7,785 nucleotides of DNA, from NCBI GenBank assembly GCA_027490555.1, contig JAIXXW010000257.1:1-7785 (forward strand), written 5' to 3'. The stretch comes from Comamonadaceae bacterium. GTDB lineage: Bacteria > Pseudomonadota > Gammaproteobacteria > Burkholderiales > Burkholderiaceae_C. A program made the translations under genes and the position numbers. This document shows, piece after piece, positions 1 through 5,864 of the stretch. The notes under the pieces are model-generated. The model saw only the letters and a program-made list of their open reading frames with translations, was not told the DNA's origin and made no database searches. The stretch's first letter is position 1, and each line of letters begins with the position of its first letter.

Positions 1-308
1 CCCATGGTGCAGCCAATCAGCCGGTGCATGCCGTGCGGGGCGCCCGCGCATTCGGGGTGGGGAATGTCGTCCATCGAGGTGGCGATGTCCTGGATGACCA
101 TGAGGTCGTTCAGGGTCACGCGGATTTTGAGCCCGTGGATGGGGTTTTGCGCCGGGAAAGGGCGCTCGTCGGACACCTGAAAGTCGAAGGTTTTGACGTC
201 GGTCAGCGTGGCTTCGATGTCCCACAGGCCATCCTCGCGGTCAAAACCTTGGTAAACGACGGTTCGCGTATGCGACAGTTTTCGGGGGGAAGGTGGTGGA
301 AGTGCCAA
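1..308 (-). CDS. DUF2889 family protein, N-terminal part (runs off left edge)
   Basis: The minus strand reads an uninterrupted 102-codon frame that leaves the window at position 1. The translation begins MALPPPSPRKLSHTR and contains REDGLWDIEATLTD, DVKTFDF, then NPIHGLKIRVTLNDLMVIQD and a Cys/His stretch ending HRLIGCTMG. This order (Pro-rich start, DGLWDIE..L.D.K, G.PIH....R.T.ND...I.D, then C....G..IG) is what I know of DUF2889 (PF11136), whose function is unknown. The start is taken as TTG at 308-306, because family members begin M-x-L-x-P-P-x-P-R and a weak GAGA lies 7 nt upstream. An in-frame ATG at 347 would add 13 residues that do not look conserved. About half of a typical family member is present. 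It is transcribed divergently from the acyl-CoA synthetase, with only 60 nt between the two starts. Family assignment is fairly sure; function is not known. Confidence 0.75.
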   Translation of the reverse strand, partial: MALPPPSPRKLSHTRTVVYQGFDREDGLWDIEATLTDVKTFDFQVSDERPFPAQNPIHGLKIRVTLNDLMVIQDIATSMDDIPHPECAGAPHGMHRLIGCTM

Positions 309-368
309 TGGAATTCTCGCGGGTCTGGTGTTCAATCCACCGATCATATCGATGCAGGAGTCCGCCGC
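309..368. promoter_or_regulatory. Short divergent intergenic region with small dyads
   Basis: These 60 nt separate the TTG start of the DUF2889 gene from the ATG of the acyl-CoA synthetase, so promoters for both genes must lie here or inside the neighbouring coding ends. Two small inverted repeats are visible: GGTG/CACC around a 7-nt loop (327-341), and CGAT-CAT-ATCG (341-351), which ends just before the AGGAG ribosome-binding site at 356-360. Either could be an operator, but arms of 4 bp are common by chance. No convincing sigma70 -35/-10 pair was found. If the DUF2889 gene instead starts at 347, only about 20 nt remain. Confidence 0.25.
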
Positions 369-1928
369 ATGTCCACCGCCATCCACCCCGCCGTTCGCCG
401 ACAGACCCTGGCCGATGCCTTGCGCCGCACCGCCATCCGCCTGCCCGCCAAGACCGCCATCGTGTGCGGTGCCACCCGTTGGACCTATGCCGAGTTCGAC
501 GCCCTGGTGACGCGCTTGGCGGCCGGCCTGGCCAGCATCGGCGTGGCCGAGGGCGACAAAGTGGCGGTGCTGGCCCGCAACTCGCATGGCTTTGCGGCGC
601 TGCGTTTTGCGCTGGCCCGGCGGGGCGCGGTCCTGGTGCCGATCAACTTCATGCTCAAGGCCGAAGAGGTGGCTTACATCTTGCGCCATGCCGGCGCCAC
701 CACCTTGGCCACCGACAGCGGCCTGGCCGAGCTGGCGCGGGCGGCATCCCAACTCGACACGCCCGTGGCGCAGTTCATTTGGCTGCCCTCGGAAGACCCG
801 AGCCAGCCGGTGGCGGGCATGCACAGCTTCGACACGCTGGTCGCCTGCCCCGATGCGCTGCCCGATGTGCAACTGGGCAGCTGCGACGTGGCGCAGATCG
901 TCTACACCAGTGGCACCGAGTCGAGTCCCAAAGGGGCACAGCTGACGCACGATGCGGTGCTGTGGCAGTATGTGAGCTGCGTCATCGATGCCGAGATCGC
1001 CGAAACCGACGTGGCCCTGCACGCCTTGCCGCTGTACCACTGCGCCCAGCTCGATGTGTTCCTGGGCCCGGCCATTTACATGGGCAGCACCAACGTCATC
1101 ACCGCCAAGCCTACGCCCGACAACCTGCTGCCGATGCTGGAAAAATTCGGCATCACCAGCTTTTTTGCGCCGCCCACGGTGTGGATTGCGCTGCTGCGTT
1201 CGCCGCTGATGGAAGCGGGCCGACTCGCCCGTCTGGCCAAGGGCTATTACGGCGCGTCCATCATGCCGGTGGAGGTGCTCAAGGAACTGGCCTCGCGCCT
1301 GCCCCAGGTGCGCTTGTGGAACCTGTATGGCCAGACCGAAATCGCACCCCTGGCCACGATGTTGGGCCCGCAGGACCAGCTGCGCAAACTGGGTTCGTGC
1401 GGCAAAGCCGTGCGCAACGTCGAGACCCGAGTGGTCAACGACGACATGCAAGACGTGGCTGTGGGCGAGGTGGGCGAGATCGTGCACCGCTCGCCGCATC
1501 TGATGCTGGGCTACTTCCACGACGACGAACGCACCCGTGCCGCCTTTGAGGGCGACTGGTTCCACAGCGGCGATCTGGGCACCATCGACGAGGAGGGCTA
1601 CATCACCGTGGTGGACCGCAAGAAAGACATGATCAAATCCGGCGGTGAAAACGTGGCCAGCCGCGAGGTCGAAGAGATGGTTTACCGCCTGCCCCAGGTC
1701 AGCGAGGTGGCCGTCATCGGCTTGCCCGACCCCAAATGGGTCGAGGCCGTGACCGCGGTCATCGTGGTCAAGGCAGGCCAGGCGCTGGACGAGGCCACTG
1801 TCATGGCGCACTGCGCACAGCACATGGCCGGCTTCAAATGCCCCAAGCGGGTGATCTTCACCGACAGCCTGCCCAAGAACCCCAGTGGCAAACTGCTCAA
1901 GCGGGATTTGCGTTTGCGCTATGCCTGA
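369..1928 (+). CDS. AMP-forming acyl-CoA synthetase (FadD-like CoA ligase)
   Basis: A 519-residue cytoplasmic ANL-superfamily enzyme that adenylates a carboxylic acid with ATP and transfers the acyl group to CoA. The core motifs are all present: P-loop YTSGTESSPKG (residues 179-189), NLYGQTE (318-324), HSGDLG (399-404), VDRKKDMIKSGGENV (415-429) and C-terminal PKNPSGKLLKR (502-512), with K508 as the expected catalytic lysine. Length is normal for the family. The ATG at 369 is chosen because AGGAG (356-360) lies 8 nt upstream and homology begins near here; the open frame back to 24 crosses the divergent gene. The P-loop form T-E-S-x-P-K-G differs from the commoner TTGxPKG. It precedes the receptor/hydro-lyase/lyase genes on the same strand, 124 nt away, so it may activate the acid released by the lyase. 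Substrate chain length cannot be read from sequence; short or branched acids are an inference from context. Confidence 0.92.
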   Translation: MSTAIHPAVRRQTLADALRRTAIRLPAKTAIVCGATRWTYAEFDALVTRLAAGLASIGVAEGDKVAVLARNSHGFAALRFALARRGAVLVPINFMLKAEEVAYILRHAGATTLATDSGLAELARAASQLDTPVAQFIWLPSEDPSQPVAGMHSFDTLVACPDALPDVQLGSCDVAQIVYTSGTESSPKGAQLTHDAVLWQYVSCVIDAEIAETDVALHALPLYHCAQLDVFLGPAIYMGSTNVITAKPTPDNLLPMLEKFGITSFFAPPTVWIALLRSPLMEAGRLARLAKGYYGASIMPVEVLKELASRLPQVRLWNLYGQTEIAPLATMLGPQDQLRKLGSCGKAVRNVETRVVNDDMQDVAVGEVGEIVHRSPHLMLGYFHDDERTRAAFEGDWFHSGDLGTIDEEGYITVVDRKKDMIKSGGENVASREVEEMVYRLPQVSEVAVIGLPDPKWVEAVTAVIVVKAGQALDEATVMAHCAQHMAGFKCPKRVIFTDSLPKNPSGKLLKRDLRLRYA

Positions 1929-2052
1929 GGGCCCGCCCACGGTCTGGCTGAGCACCCGCCGCTTTGGGGCCCTGTGGCCCAGTGGGTGGGCTCCCAGGCC
2001 AGGGCGGAGCACCCCCACCGAATGTCCGATTGTCCAAACAGGAAAAATGCAC
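1929..2052 (+). other. Structured intergenic spacer between CoA ligase and receptor genes
   Basis: This 124-nt spacer can fold into nested structures. GCCCGCCCAC (1931-1940) pairs with GTGGGTGGGC (1982-1991), 10 bp with one G-U pair, extendable by two pairs using 1929-1930 and 1992-1993. Inside the 41-nt loop, GGGCC-CTGT-GGCCC (1967-1980) forms a perfect 5-bp hairpin. An alternative stem, GGTGGG (1985-1990) with CCCACC (2014-2019), would compete for the right arm of the large stem. There is no U-tract after any of these, so they are not a standard intrinsic terminator. They could affect mRNA processing or the relative expression of the two genes, but GC-rich DNA gives such pairings easily. 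The receptor's AGGA ribosome-binding site (2040-2043) follows. Confidence 0.3.
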
Positions 2053-3021
2053 ATGACACCTTTTCACACCATTTCACGCAGAGCGCTGGTCCTGAGCCTG
2101 ATCGGGGCCTGCGCCGGTGGCGCCCAAGCCCAGTCCCAGGTGCCCATCCGGATTTTTGTGGGTGCGCCCGCCGGGGGCACCACCGACACCATGGCCCGCA
2201 CACTGGCCCAGGCGCTGGGCCCGCAGCTGGGCCGCACCGTGGTGGTGGAAAACAGGCCCGGGGCGGGCGGCAACCTGGCGGCCGACGCGGTGGCCAAAGC
2301 GGCGCCCGATGGCAACACCTTGTTGATGAGTTTCACCAGCCACGCCATCAACGCCTCGCTCTACCCCAGTTTGCCTTTCGATCCGGTGAAGGATTTCACG
2401 CCGCTGACCATGGTCTCCACCTCGCCTTCGATGCTGGTGGCCCACCCCAAAGTGCCGGCCAACAACGTCAAGGAGCTGATCGCGCTGGCCAAGTCCAAGC
2501 CCGGACAGTTGAACTTTGCGATCGGTGCATTGGGTTCGTCGCTGCACATGGCGGGCGATGCCTTCAAGATGCAGTCGGGCGTGTTCATTGTCAACATACC
2601 CTACCGCGGCACGGCCCCGGCGGTGCAGGACGTGCTGGCCGGGCAGGTGGACCTGATGTTCGCGGCCGTGGGCAATGTGCAGTCGCACATCAAGGCGGGC
2701 AAGCTCAAGCCGCTGGGCGTGACCAGTCCCAAGCGCCTGCCGGCCTACCCCGATGTGCCGGCGATTGGCGAGGTCTTGCCGGGTTATGAGTCCAGCGCCT
2801 GGTTTGGCCTGTTCGGTCCCGGGCGCATGAGCCCCGAATTGACCAAGCGCCTGGCCGATGCCGCGCGCACGGCCGTGCTCTCACCGGAGGTCAAGCGCCG
2901 CATCGAAAACGAGGGCGCCACGCCTGTGGGCAACAGCCCTGAAGAGTTTGCCCGCTTCGTGGACAGCGAAATCGTGCGCTGGCGGGCGGTGGTCAAGTAC
3001 GCCGGAGCCAAGCCCGAATGA
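2053..3021 (+). CDS. Bug/TctC-type periplasmic solute-binding receptor (tripartite tricarboxylate transporter family)
   Basis: A 322-residue exported receptor that binds a small carboxylate for TTT-type uptake or sensing. The N-terminus has a basic region with twin arginines (ISRRALVLSLIGA, residues 7-19), a hydrophobic core and a probable AQA|QS cleavage site near 26/27, suggesting Tat or Sec export; IGAC at 17-20 could alternatively be a lipobox. The mature part shows Bug hallmarks: IRIFVGAPAGGTTDTMAR (32-49), VVVENRPGAGGNLAAD (63-78), AKAAPDGNTLLM (81-92), VPYRG-like IPYRGTAPAVQDVLAGQVDL (182-201) and LPAYPDVPAIGE (229-240). The ATG at 2053 is preferred because AGGA (2040-2043) sits 9 nt upstream; the in-frame ATG at 2047 would leave only 3 nt. 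No TctA/TctB membrane subunits are in the window, as is usual for orphan Bug genes in Burkholderiales. Its stop overlaps the next gene by ATGA. The ligand is unknown; context suggests the substrate of the following enzymes. Confidence 0.93.
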   Translation: MTPFHTISRRALVLSLIGACAGGAQAQSQVPIRIFVGAPAGGTTDTMARTLAQALGPQLGRTVVVENRPGAGGNLAADAVAKAAPDGNTLLMSFTSHAINASLYPSLPFDPVKDFTPLTMVSTSPSMLVAHPKVPANNVKELIALAKSKPGQLNFAIGALGSSLHMAGDAFKMQSGVFIVNIPYRGTAPAVQDVLAGQVDLMFAAVGNVQSHIKAGKLKPLGVTSPKRLPAYPDVPAIGEVLPGYESSAWFGLFGPGRMSPELTKRLADAARTAVLSPEVKRRIENEGATPVGNSPEEFARFVDSEIVRWRAVVKYAGAKPE

Positions 3022-4328
3022 CAACGACGCTGCCCGATCCGCAGCGGCCGACACTGCACCGGCCGCAGACCCTGGCGCAAAAACTCATCGCACGCGCCGC
3101 CAGGCGCAGCCAAGTGGACGTCGGCGAGATCGTCACCTGCGATGTGGACCTGGCCATGTTCCACGACTCGTCTGGCCCCCGGCGTCTGAAGCCCATGCTC
3201 GACGCCTTGGGTGCAAAAATTTGGGACACCAACAAGGTGGTGCTGGTGCTGGACCACTATGTGCCGGCCCACGATGCCGATGCGCAGCAGATCGTGCAGA
3301 TCGCACGCGATGCGGCCAGGCAGTGGCGGCTGCCGCATGTCATCGACAGCCAGGGCATTTGCCATGTGGTGCTGCCCGAGCGGGGCCATCTGAAGCCGGG
3401 CATGTTCTGTGTGGGGGGAGATTCGCACTCCCCCACGGGCGGGGCCTTCGGTTGTTACATGTTCGGCATCGGCGCCACCGAAATGCTGGGGGTGTGTGTC
3501 ACCGGCCAGATCTGGGTGCAGGTGCCGCGCACCTTGCGCATGCATTGGTCTGGACGCTTGCAAGCCGGGGTCTCGGCCAAGGACATGGTGCTGCACATGG
3601 TGGGGCGTTTCGGCATGAACGGGGGGCAGTACCAGGCGGTGGAATTTGCCGGTTCGGCCGTGCAGGCCCTGTGCATGGCCGAGCGCATGACCTTGTCCAA
3701 CATGAGCGCCGAAATGGGGGCGCAAGTGGGGCTGATTGCCGCCGACGAGACCACCATCCAGCACCTGCGTGGCATCGGTGTGGCGCCCGAGCAGCTGGCC
3801 GGAGCCCAGCAGTGGTTCACCGACCCCGACGCCGATGTCGAACCATGGGACTTTGACGCGGGCCAGCTCAGCCCCCAGGTGGCCGCGCCGCACAGCCCGG
3901 CCAACACCCGCGATGTCGGTGAGTTTGCCGACGTGGTGCCCCGCATTGCCTACATCGGCGCCTGCACCGGTGCCAAGCTCGAGGACCTGCGGGCTGCCGC
4001 CTCGGTGCTCAAGGGCCACAAGGTGGCCGCCGGTGTGCAGCTGATGGTCGCACCCGCCAGCGCCCGGGAACAGGCACAGGCCACACAAGAGGGGGTGATG
4101 CAGATCCTGCTGGACGCCGGGGCCACGGTGCTGCCCAACAGCTGTGGGGCCTGCGCGGGCTACGGTGCCACTTTCCCGGAAGGGGCCACGGTGATCTCGA
4201 CCACCGCGCGCAATTTCAAGGGCCGCATGGGCCCGGCCAGTGTCAGCGTTTACCTGGCCTCGCCGTTCACGGTGGCGGCTTCGGCTTTGCGCGGGCGCAT
4301 CAGCGATGCGCGTGAGGTGTTGGCATGA
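3018..4328 (+). CDS. Aconitase-superfamily hydro-lyase, large subunit (LeuC/DmdA-like)
   Basis: A 436-residue [4Fe-4S] dehydratase large subunit that, with the next gene product, should catalyse stereospecific hydration or dehydration of a di- or tricarboxylate in the cytoplasm. Visible family signatures: VLDHYVPAHDADA (77-89), HVVLPERGHLKPG (116-128), GGDSHSPTGGAFG (133-145), GIGATEMLGV (150-159), GACTGAKLEDL (314-324), NSCGACAGYG (374-383) and ARNFKGRMG (397-405). Cys316, Cys376 and Cys379 are the expected cluster ligands. The first ligand site reads CTG where LeuC and aconitase have CTN, and the protein is shorter than LeuC (about 470), close to the separate-subunit homoaconitase/DmdA class. 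ATG at 3018 overlaps the receptor stop (ATGA), with GGAG (3004-3007) 10 nt upstream. Operon context with a PEP mutase family lyase argues for a dimethylmaleate-hydratase-like catabolic role and against leucine synthesis; the actual substrate is inferred only. Confidence 0.88.
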   Translation: MTTTLPDPQRPTLHRPQTLAQKLIARAARRSQVDVGEIVTCDVDLAMFHDSSGPRRLKPMLDALGAKIWDTNKVVLVLDHYVPAHDADAQQIVQIARDAARQWRLPHVIDSQGICHVVLPERGHLKPGMFCVGGDSHSPTGGAFGCYMFGIGATEMLGVCVTGQIWVQVPRTLRMHWSGRLQAGVSAKDMVLHMVGRFGMNGGQYQAVEFAGSAVQALCMAERMTLSNMSAEMGAQVGLIAADETTIQHLRGIGVAPEQLAGAQQWFTDPDADVEPWDFDAGQLSPQVAAPHSPANTRDVGEFADVVPRIAYIGACTGAKLEDLRAAASVLKGHKVAAGVQLMVAPASAREQAQATQEGVMQILLDAGATVLPNSCGACAGYGATFPEGATVISTTARNFKGRMGPASVSVYLASPFTVAASALRGRISDAREVLA

Positions 4329-4828
4329 ACGCGCACACCCTGGACGGTGCCCGCGTTTGGCGTTTGGGCAGCGATGTGGACACCGATGCCCTGGCGCCCG
4401 GCGCCTACATGAAGCATGGCCTGGATGTCATCGCCAGGCATTGCCTGGAAGCGGTCCGAGCCGACTTTGCCGCTGGCGTGCAACCCGGGGATGTGATCGT
4501 GGCCGGGGCCAATTTTGGCATCGGTTCCTCCCGCGAGCAGGCCGCCGGGGTGCTGAGGCACCTGGGCCTGTCGGCGGTGATCGCGCCGTCTTTCAGTGGG
4601 CTGTTTTTTCGCAATGCCTTCAACCTGGGCTTGCTGCTGCTGACCTGCCCCGAGGCCGAAACCATGCAAGAAGCCGAGCGGGTGACCTGGCGGATCGACG
4701 GCGACACGCCCTGGGTGCAGCGTGCCAACGGCCAGCGTCTGGCCTGTGCGCCGGTGCCCGGCTTTTTGATGGACATGGTCGATGCAGGCGGCTTGCTGCT
4801 TCTGCTGCAACAAAGAACATCAGGATGA
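4325..4828 (+). CDS. Aconitase-superfamily hydro-lyase, small subunit (LeuD/DmdB-like)
   Basis: A 167-residue swivel-domain subunit, the normal size for stand-alone LeuD, homoaconitase or DmdB small subunits. It begins with the substrate-loop region GSDVDTDALAPGAYM (15-29), which aligns with the usual D.DTD.I.P..Y pattern. It then has PGDVIVAGANFGIGSSREQA (54-73), carrying the substrate-binding GSSRE at 67-71, and IAPSFSGLFFRNAFNLGLLLL (86-106), matching IAPSF..IF..N....GLL. Residue 66 is Ile where NFGCGSSRE is the common form. The ATG overlaps the large-subunit stop (ATGA at 4325-4328), and GAGG (4314-4317) lies 7 nt upstream, so equal production with the large subunit is likely. It should dock onto the preceding subunit to complete the active site. 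Family assignment is secure; substrate is inferred from the downstream lyase. Confidence 0.9.
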   Translation: MNAHTLDGARVWRLGSDVDTDALAPGAYMKHGLDVIARHCLEAVRADFAAGVQPGDVIVAGANFGIGSSREQAAGVLRHLGLSAVIAPSFSGLFFRNAFNLGLLLLTCPEAETMQEAERVTWRIDGDTPWVQRANGQRLACAPVPGFLMDMVDAGGLLLLLQQRTSG

Positions 4829-4959
4829 AACCGATGCCCTCGGTCTCTCCCAAGCCCAAGTCCCACAAGCTGCCCACCCCGGCCCGAAAGGGCGGGTGCA
4901 GGCCCGACTGCATCGCCGCGCAACCCGAACAACACGCTCTGAAGGATGTGTCACCATGA
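4825..4959 (+). CDS. Possible 44-codon small ORF bridging hydro-lyase and lyase genes (doubtful)
   Basis: Between the small-subunit stop and the lyase start there is an open frame whose ATG forms ATGA with the upstream stop (4825-4828). Its own TGA forms ATGA with the lyase start (4956-4959). The 44-residue product begins MKPMPSVSPKPKSHK, is Pro/Lys-rich near the start and has a GGCRPDC stretch around residues 23-29. I recognise no family. There is no good ribosome-binding site apart from coupling to the upstream stop: AGG directly abuts the ATG. Any frame open across this gap would end at that TGA because the lyase starts ATGA, so the right-hand overlap is weaker evidence than it looks. It may be a coupled leader-like peptide or simply an untranslated spacer. 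Confidence 0.2.
   Translation: MKPMPSVSPKPKSHKLPTPARKGGCRPDCIAAQPEQHALKDVSP
4871..4900 (+). other. GC-rich hairpin with GAAA tetraloop upstream of the lyase gene
   Basis: GCCC (4882-4885) pairs with GGGC (4890-4893) around a GAAA tetraloop. CACCC (4875-4879) pairs with GGGTG (4894-4898) across a 2-nt bulge (4880-4881), and two more pairs are possible using 4871-4872 and 4899-4900. A second, overlapping 5-bp stem, TGCAG/CTGCA (4897-4901 with 4908-4912), would compete with its right arm. No U-run follows, so it is not an intrinsic terminator. Placed 55 nt before the lyase start, it could stabilise or process the operon mRNA; no function is shown. Confidence 0.4.
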
Positions 4960-5843
4960 GCCCACGCCCCTTTTTGGCCCAGCGCCTGCAGCAAAGCCAG
5001 GCCTTGCTGGCCCCGGGTGTTTACGATGCGCTGACCGCGCTGCTGGCGCAGCAGGCCGGTTTCGAAGCCGTGTACCTGTCGGGCGCATCGCTGGCCTACA
5101 CGCGTCTGGGCCGCTCCGATGTGGGCCTGACCACCGCCACCGAAGTCGCGCAGACCCTGGCGCACATCACCGACCGGGTGGACATCCCGGTCATCGTGGA
5201 CGCCGACACCGGCTTTGGCAATGCGCTCAACACCCAGCGCACGGTGCGCGATTTCGAGCGGGCCGGTGCCGCCATGATCCAGATCGAGGACCAGACTTTC
5301 CCCAAGCGCTGTGGCCACCTGGAGGGCAAAAGCGTGGTGCCGGTGGCCGAGATGCAGGGCAAGCTGCGCGCCGCACTGGACGCCCGGCGGGATCGCCACA
5401 CCCTGATCCTGGCGCGCACCGATGCCGTGGCCGTCGAAGGCCTGGACGCAGCCCTGGAGCGCGCCGAGCGTTACCTGGAATGCGGTGTCGACGCCTTGTT
5501 CATCGAAGCCTTGCGTTCGCAGGAGCAAATGGCGCGCGCCTGCGCCCAGTTGGCCCAGCGGGTGCCGCTGCTGGCCAACATGGTCGAAGGCGGCAAGACA
5601 CCGGTGCAAAGCGCCGCCGAGCTGGGCGCGCGGGGCTTCAAGATCGTCATCTTTCCGGGGGGCACGGCACGGGCGGTGGTGCACATGCTGCAAGCTTATT
5701 TCGCCAGTTTGCACCAGCACCAGACCACAGGGCCGTGGCAGCCGCAGATGCTGGACTTTGAGGGCCTGAACGCGGTCATTGAAACCCAGCAGCTGCTGGC
5801 CCTGGGGCAAAGCTACGCGGCGGCAGAGCCAGCCCCAAAGTGA
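4956..5843 (+). CDS. Isocitrate lyase/PEP mutase family lyase (methylisocitrate or 2,3-dimethylmalate lyase-like)
   Basis: A 295-residue TIM-barrel enzyme of the PEP mutase/isocitrate lyase superfamily, the length of PrpB and of 2,3-dimethylmalate lyase. It should cleave a C-C bond in a 2-hydroxy di- or tricarboxylate, giving a 2-oxoacid plus a simpler acid, with Mg2+. Key segments: PGVYDALTALLAQQAGF (20-36), YLSGASLAYTRLGRSD (40-55), Mg-site VDADTGFGNALNTQRTV (81-97), IEDQTFPKRCGH (110-121) with catalytic Cys119, ILARTDAVAVEGLDAALERA (151-170), and LANMVEGGKTP (206-216). The KRCGH motif marks a lyase and excludes a phosphonate mutase, although automated labels often say carboxyphosphonoenolpyruvate phosphonomutase. 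ATG at 4956 has GAAGGA (4941-4946) 9 nt upstream; the frame open to 4782 overlaps the previous gene. PrpB in the methylcitrate cycle is the main alternative, but no prpC, prpD or acnM is nearby. The exact substrate is uncertain. Confidence 0.92.
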   Translation: MSPRPFLAQRLQQSQALLAPGVYDALTALLAQQAGFEAVYLSGASLAYTRLGRSDVGLTTATEVAQTLAHITDRVDIPVIVDADTGFGNALNTQRTVRDFERAGAAMIQIEDQTFPKRCGHLEGKSVVPVAEMQGKLRAALDARRDRHTLILARTDAVAVEGLDAALERAERYLECGVDALFIEALRSQEQMARACAQLAQRVPLLANMVEGGKTPVQSAAELGARGFKIVIFPGGTARAVVHMLQAYFASLHQHQTTGPWQPQMLDFEGLNAVIETQQLLALGQSYAAAEPAPK

Positions 5844-5864
5844 GCGCCAGGCGCCGGCCAGCCC

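Noticed and set aside
24..368. N-terminal extension of the acyl-CoA synthetase by 115 codons.
   Set aside because: This stretch is the reverse complement of a recognisable DUF2889 coding sequence, and a good AGGAG precedes the ATG at 369.
2784..4088. A 434-codon open frame on the minus strand.
   Set aside because: Antisense to the well-supported hydro-lyase large subunit; Gly/His-rich shadow translation without motifs.
3018..4828. Housekeeping isopropylmalate dehydratase leuCD for leucine synthesis.
   Set aside because: The large subunit is short for LeuC and has CTGAK and SCGAC in place of LeuC-type motifs, no leuB is nearby, and the genes are coupled to a solute receptor and a C-C lyase.
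4620..5810. A 396-codon open frame on the minus strand.
   Set aside because: Antisense to the lyase gene, which carries complete catalytic motifs; the translation looks like a GC-rich shadow.
4956..5843. Phosphonate biosynthesis enzyme (PEP mutase or carboxyphosphonoenolpyruvate mutase).
   Set aside because: The KRCGH motif with catalytic Cys119 identifies the lyase branch, and no phosphonate genes are nearby.
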